7,329 nucleotides of DNA, taken from assembly GCA_021790415.1 (NCBI GenBank), contig JAJYDZ010000077.1, positions 1 through 7,329 of the forward strand, in the 5' to 3' direction. The translations under genes and the position numbers were made by a program. Below, piece by piece: positions 5,756 through 7,329 of this stretch. A model generated the notes under the pieces. It was given only the letters and a program-made list of their open reading frames with translations, was not told where the DNA came from and did no database searches. Position 1 is the stretch's first letter. Each line of letters begins with the position of its first letter. Source of the stretch: Thermoplasmata archaeon. Its GTDB lineage: Archaea > Thermoplasmatota > Thermoplasmata > Thermoplasmatales > Thermoplasmataceae.

Positions 5756-5775
5756 GAATTCTTGTTTCCTCAATA

Positions 5776-6837
5776 ATGTCTTCAGATGGAACAACACTTC
5801 ATAAAATCTATGGGGCGGATTCAAGAAATTTATCAATGATCAAAGACCGTAGCGTGAATTTGATCGTAACATCTCCACCGTACCCAATGATAGAGATGTG
5901 GGACAAGTTATTTTTTTCGCTCAACAATAAAATTGAAGAAAAAATGAATCTCCACGAAACTATGCAAGCATTTGAATTGATGCATGAAGAATTAGATAAG
6001 GTATGGGAAGAATGTCATCGTGTTCTAAAAGAGGGAGGAATCATGTGCATTGTCATAGGAGATGCCGTGAGAACCCTTGATGAAACATTTCAATTATTCT
6101 CTTCACATTCAAGAATCTTGGCAAAAGCAATGCAAATAGGATTTTATATTCTCCCATCTATTATTTGGAATAAGCCTACAAATGCACCCAATAAGTTTCT
6201 AGGTTCTGGTACTCTCCCAATTGGGGCATACGTTAAAATGGAACATGAGCACATTCTTGTATTCAGAAAGGGCAACAAAAGAAAATTTACAGGAGATGAA
6301 ATAGAATTAAGGAGAATTAGTTCCATTTTTTGGGAAGAAAGGAACGAATGGTATTCTGATATATGGAAAGGTATTAACGGGAAACGGCAGACAATAAATA
6401 ATACAGGTTCAAGGAATAGAAGTGCAGGATTTCCAATAGAAATACCTATGAGACTCATTTCTATGTTTTCTTCCATTGAAGATACAGTGCTTGACCCATT
6501 CCTTGGAGAAGGAACTACGGTCACAGCTTCAATATTACTAGAAAGAAACAGTGTGTCTGTTGAGATTGACTATAAACTTGTGGAAGAATACAGTAAAAAC
6601 ATAGCTTTTAAAGTTAGCACTATTAATAATTTAATTGATGAACGGATATTAAGGCACAGAAAATTTATTCAAAACATGGGGGAGAGACAGTGGAAATATT
6701 TTAACAATTCTTTAAAAATGCCAGTGGTTTCCGCAAACGAGAGATGGATTAAATTTAATCACATCAAAGCTATTGATTTAAGGGAAATTGAAAAAATCAT
6801 AGGAAAAGAGCTGGTTATATCATATGAACTGGAATAA
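5776..6837 (+). CDS. Beta-class DNA methyltransferase, probably N4-cytosine, solitary
   Basis: This 353-residue enzyme should methylate an exocyclic amino group in DNA using SAM. The catalytic motif IV is TSPPYP at residues 32-37; the Ser-Pro-Pro-Tyr form is typical of N4-cytosine enzymes. The motif X-like RNRSAGFPIEIPMRLI (213-228) and SAM-binding motif I DPFLGEGTT (240-248) lie C-terminal to it, the beta-class order. The central KPTNAPNKFLGSG (133-145) and MEHEHILVFRKG (155-166), with FWEERN at 185-190, recall archaeal enzymes that modify CTAG, such as M.MthZI and haloarchaeal Zim. That link is from memory and specificity is inferred. Residues from about 280 onward form a lysine-rich tail beyond the catalytic domain. 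No nuclease gene adjoins: the upstream neighbour is a GNAT gene and downstream lies a transposase remnant, so it looks like an orphan regulatory or protective methylase. Confidence 0.88.
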   Translation: MSSDGTTLHKIYGADSRNLSMIKDRSVNLIVTSPPYPMIEMWDKLFFSLNNKIEEKMNLHETMQAFELMHEELDKVWEECHRVLKEGGIMCIVIGDAVRTLDETFQLFSSHSRILAKAMQIGFYILPSIIWNKPTNAPNKFLGSGTLPIGAYVKMEHEHILVFRKGNKRKFTGDEIELRRISSIFWEERNEWYSDIWKGINGKRQTINNTGSRNRSAGFPIEIPMRLISMFSSIEDTVLDPFLGEGTTVTASILLERNSVSVEIDYKLVEEYSKNIAFKVSTINNLIDERILRHRKFIQNMGERQWKYFNNSLKMPVVSANERWIKFNHIKAIDLREIEKIIGKELVISYELE

Positions 6838-6958
6838 TTAATTCTCTCATATGGATTATTCTGGTCTTAGGGTATTTCCAAACCGATTTAACTTTCCAGA
6901 CAGCATAATGCTATTCGAGATCGGAGAAATGGAAAGAATGGTCTTCCTTAAACAGTCT

Positions 6959-7327
6959 TTATTCAGAACAGTTTGCGATTACTTTCCTTTCTTTCCATGC
7001 TATTGACCATTGTTGTGCATGCTTCACAAAGTTCCATGAGATATTACTTGAAACTTGCAGCTCCATGAAAAAAATGATGCCGGATTGGTTAAACACACTT
7101 CTCTTATGCGAAGAGGAAATATCTGACGCGGATATCCTTCCCCTTTATCTTTATCCCTCCCTCATCATGACCCTGAACATGGTTTCTATACGATTGCGGA
7201 ACTTGAATTTCGCAATGACATGTTCACGAGTCAATTTCAGATGCGTTCGTTGCAAAGCGCAGGTCTTAATATTTTTCCGATCTGGGGGTCGAAGATCTCC
7301 TTCAGGCATGTATGGTGTCGCCAAGCA
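6959..7327 (-). pseudogene. Decayed C-terminal part of a DDE transposase (IS4-superfamily-like)
   Basis: Transposase-like sequence on the minus strand is spread over two frames. Segment 1 (7327-7151, running off the window edge) ends in a region with F41-x2-R44-x3-E48, counted from 7327. This resembles the Y-(2)-R-(3)-E part of the IS4 YREK signature and includes a candidate catalytic Glu. The reading then continues in another frame from about 7154 to 7104, giving IKIKGKDIRVRYFLFA, like the segment after the catalytic Glu in ISH3-type archaeal transposases. It then returns to the first frame from about 7108 to a stop at 6961-6959, 49 residues rich in Trp and charged residues. The two compensating shifts fall near GGGAGGG at 7155-7161 and near 7104-7110. 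The family call rests on these short motifs. The element's ends are not visible. Sequencing error in an intact gene is the main alternative. Confidence 0.5.
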
Positions 7328-7329
7328 CA

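Larger units (their letters stand above)
5397..5775. other. 379-base divergent intergenic region
   Basis: No gene is supported here. The left part carries the GNAT promoter on the minus strand and the right end carries the DNA methyltransferase promoter on the plus strand. Between them lie one hairpin (5573-5596) and a 14-codon reading frame at 5629-5673 (+). That frame begins with ATG and has an A/T-rich ATAAATTTT near 5599-5607, about TATA distance upstream. Its size makes coding unproven. No tRNA-like cloverleaf or tandem repeat was seen. The stretch is long for this compact region and could hold a small RNA or a decayed gene. Confidence 0.5.

Noticed and set aside
6144..6524. 126-codon open frame on the minus strand
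   Set aside because: It is antisense to the conserved central region and motif I of the DNA methyltransferase.
5776..7327. Restriction-modification pair with a nuclease in the right-hand end
   Set aside because: The region after the methyltransferase has no intact frame and reads as a broken transposase, not a nuclease.
1..7329. CRISPR array, tRNA or rRNA gene
   Set aside because: No regularly spaced repeats, cloverleaf sequence or rRNA-like block were seen on either strand. This is a reading by eye, so a degenerate tRNA could be missed.

Overview
The window looks like chromosomal DNA from an archaeon, most likely a Thermoplasmatales-type acidophile (genus not determined). It is roughly two-thirds A+T. 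GTG and TTG starts are common and arginine is mostly AGA/AGG. Several genes have a TATA-like box 23-26 bases upstream of the start codon with no Shine-Dalgarno, the pattern of archaeal leaderless transcripts. The protein set (class I SAM methyltransferase, DUF72, AldA-like aldehyde dehydrogenase, HxlR regulator, cytosolic YceI, RimJ/RimL-like acetyltransferase, beta-class DNA methyltransferase) fits such a genome. This assignment is inference; no rRNA or tRNA gene is present to settle it.

Layout. Positions 1-205 hold a promoter region, possibly divergent, with a possible gene running off the left edge on the minus strand. At 206-1824 (+) a two-gene operon encodes a SAM methyltransferase and a DUF72 protein, overlapping by four bases. 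Five genes on the minus strand follow at 1850-5396. In transcription order they are a GNAT acetyltransferase, a YceI-family protein, an HxlR regulator, an aldehyde dehydrogenase and a small protein made of two tandem 51-residue repeats. The first three have their own promoter-like sequences. HxlR and the dehydrogenase are 38 bases apart and probably co-transcribed. A 379-base intergenic region (5397-5775) separates these from a solitary DNA methyltransferase on the plus strand (5776-6837), which resembles archaeal N4-cytosine enzymes. The right end (6959-7327, minus) holds a frameshifted remnant of a DDE transposase C-terminus.

How the genes may work together. The HxlR-dehydrogenase pair suggests a small regulon for reactive carbonyls: the regulator has the N-terminal Cys-Pro of redox- or electrophile-sensing relatives, and a perfect 16-bp palindrome sits on its own promoter. 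The YceI gene has separate paired palindromes just upstream of its TATA box, which suggests a different regulator. The DNA methyltransferase has no restriction partner in view. By hand count CTAG occurs only five times in the window, which is compatible with, but does not prove, CTAG as its target. No clearly new multi-gene system is visible. The best leads are the two operator-like sites, the duplicated-repeat protein and the solitary methyltransferase.
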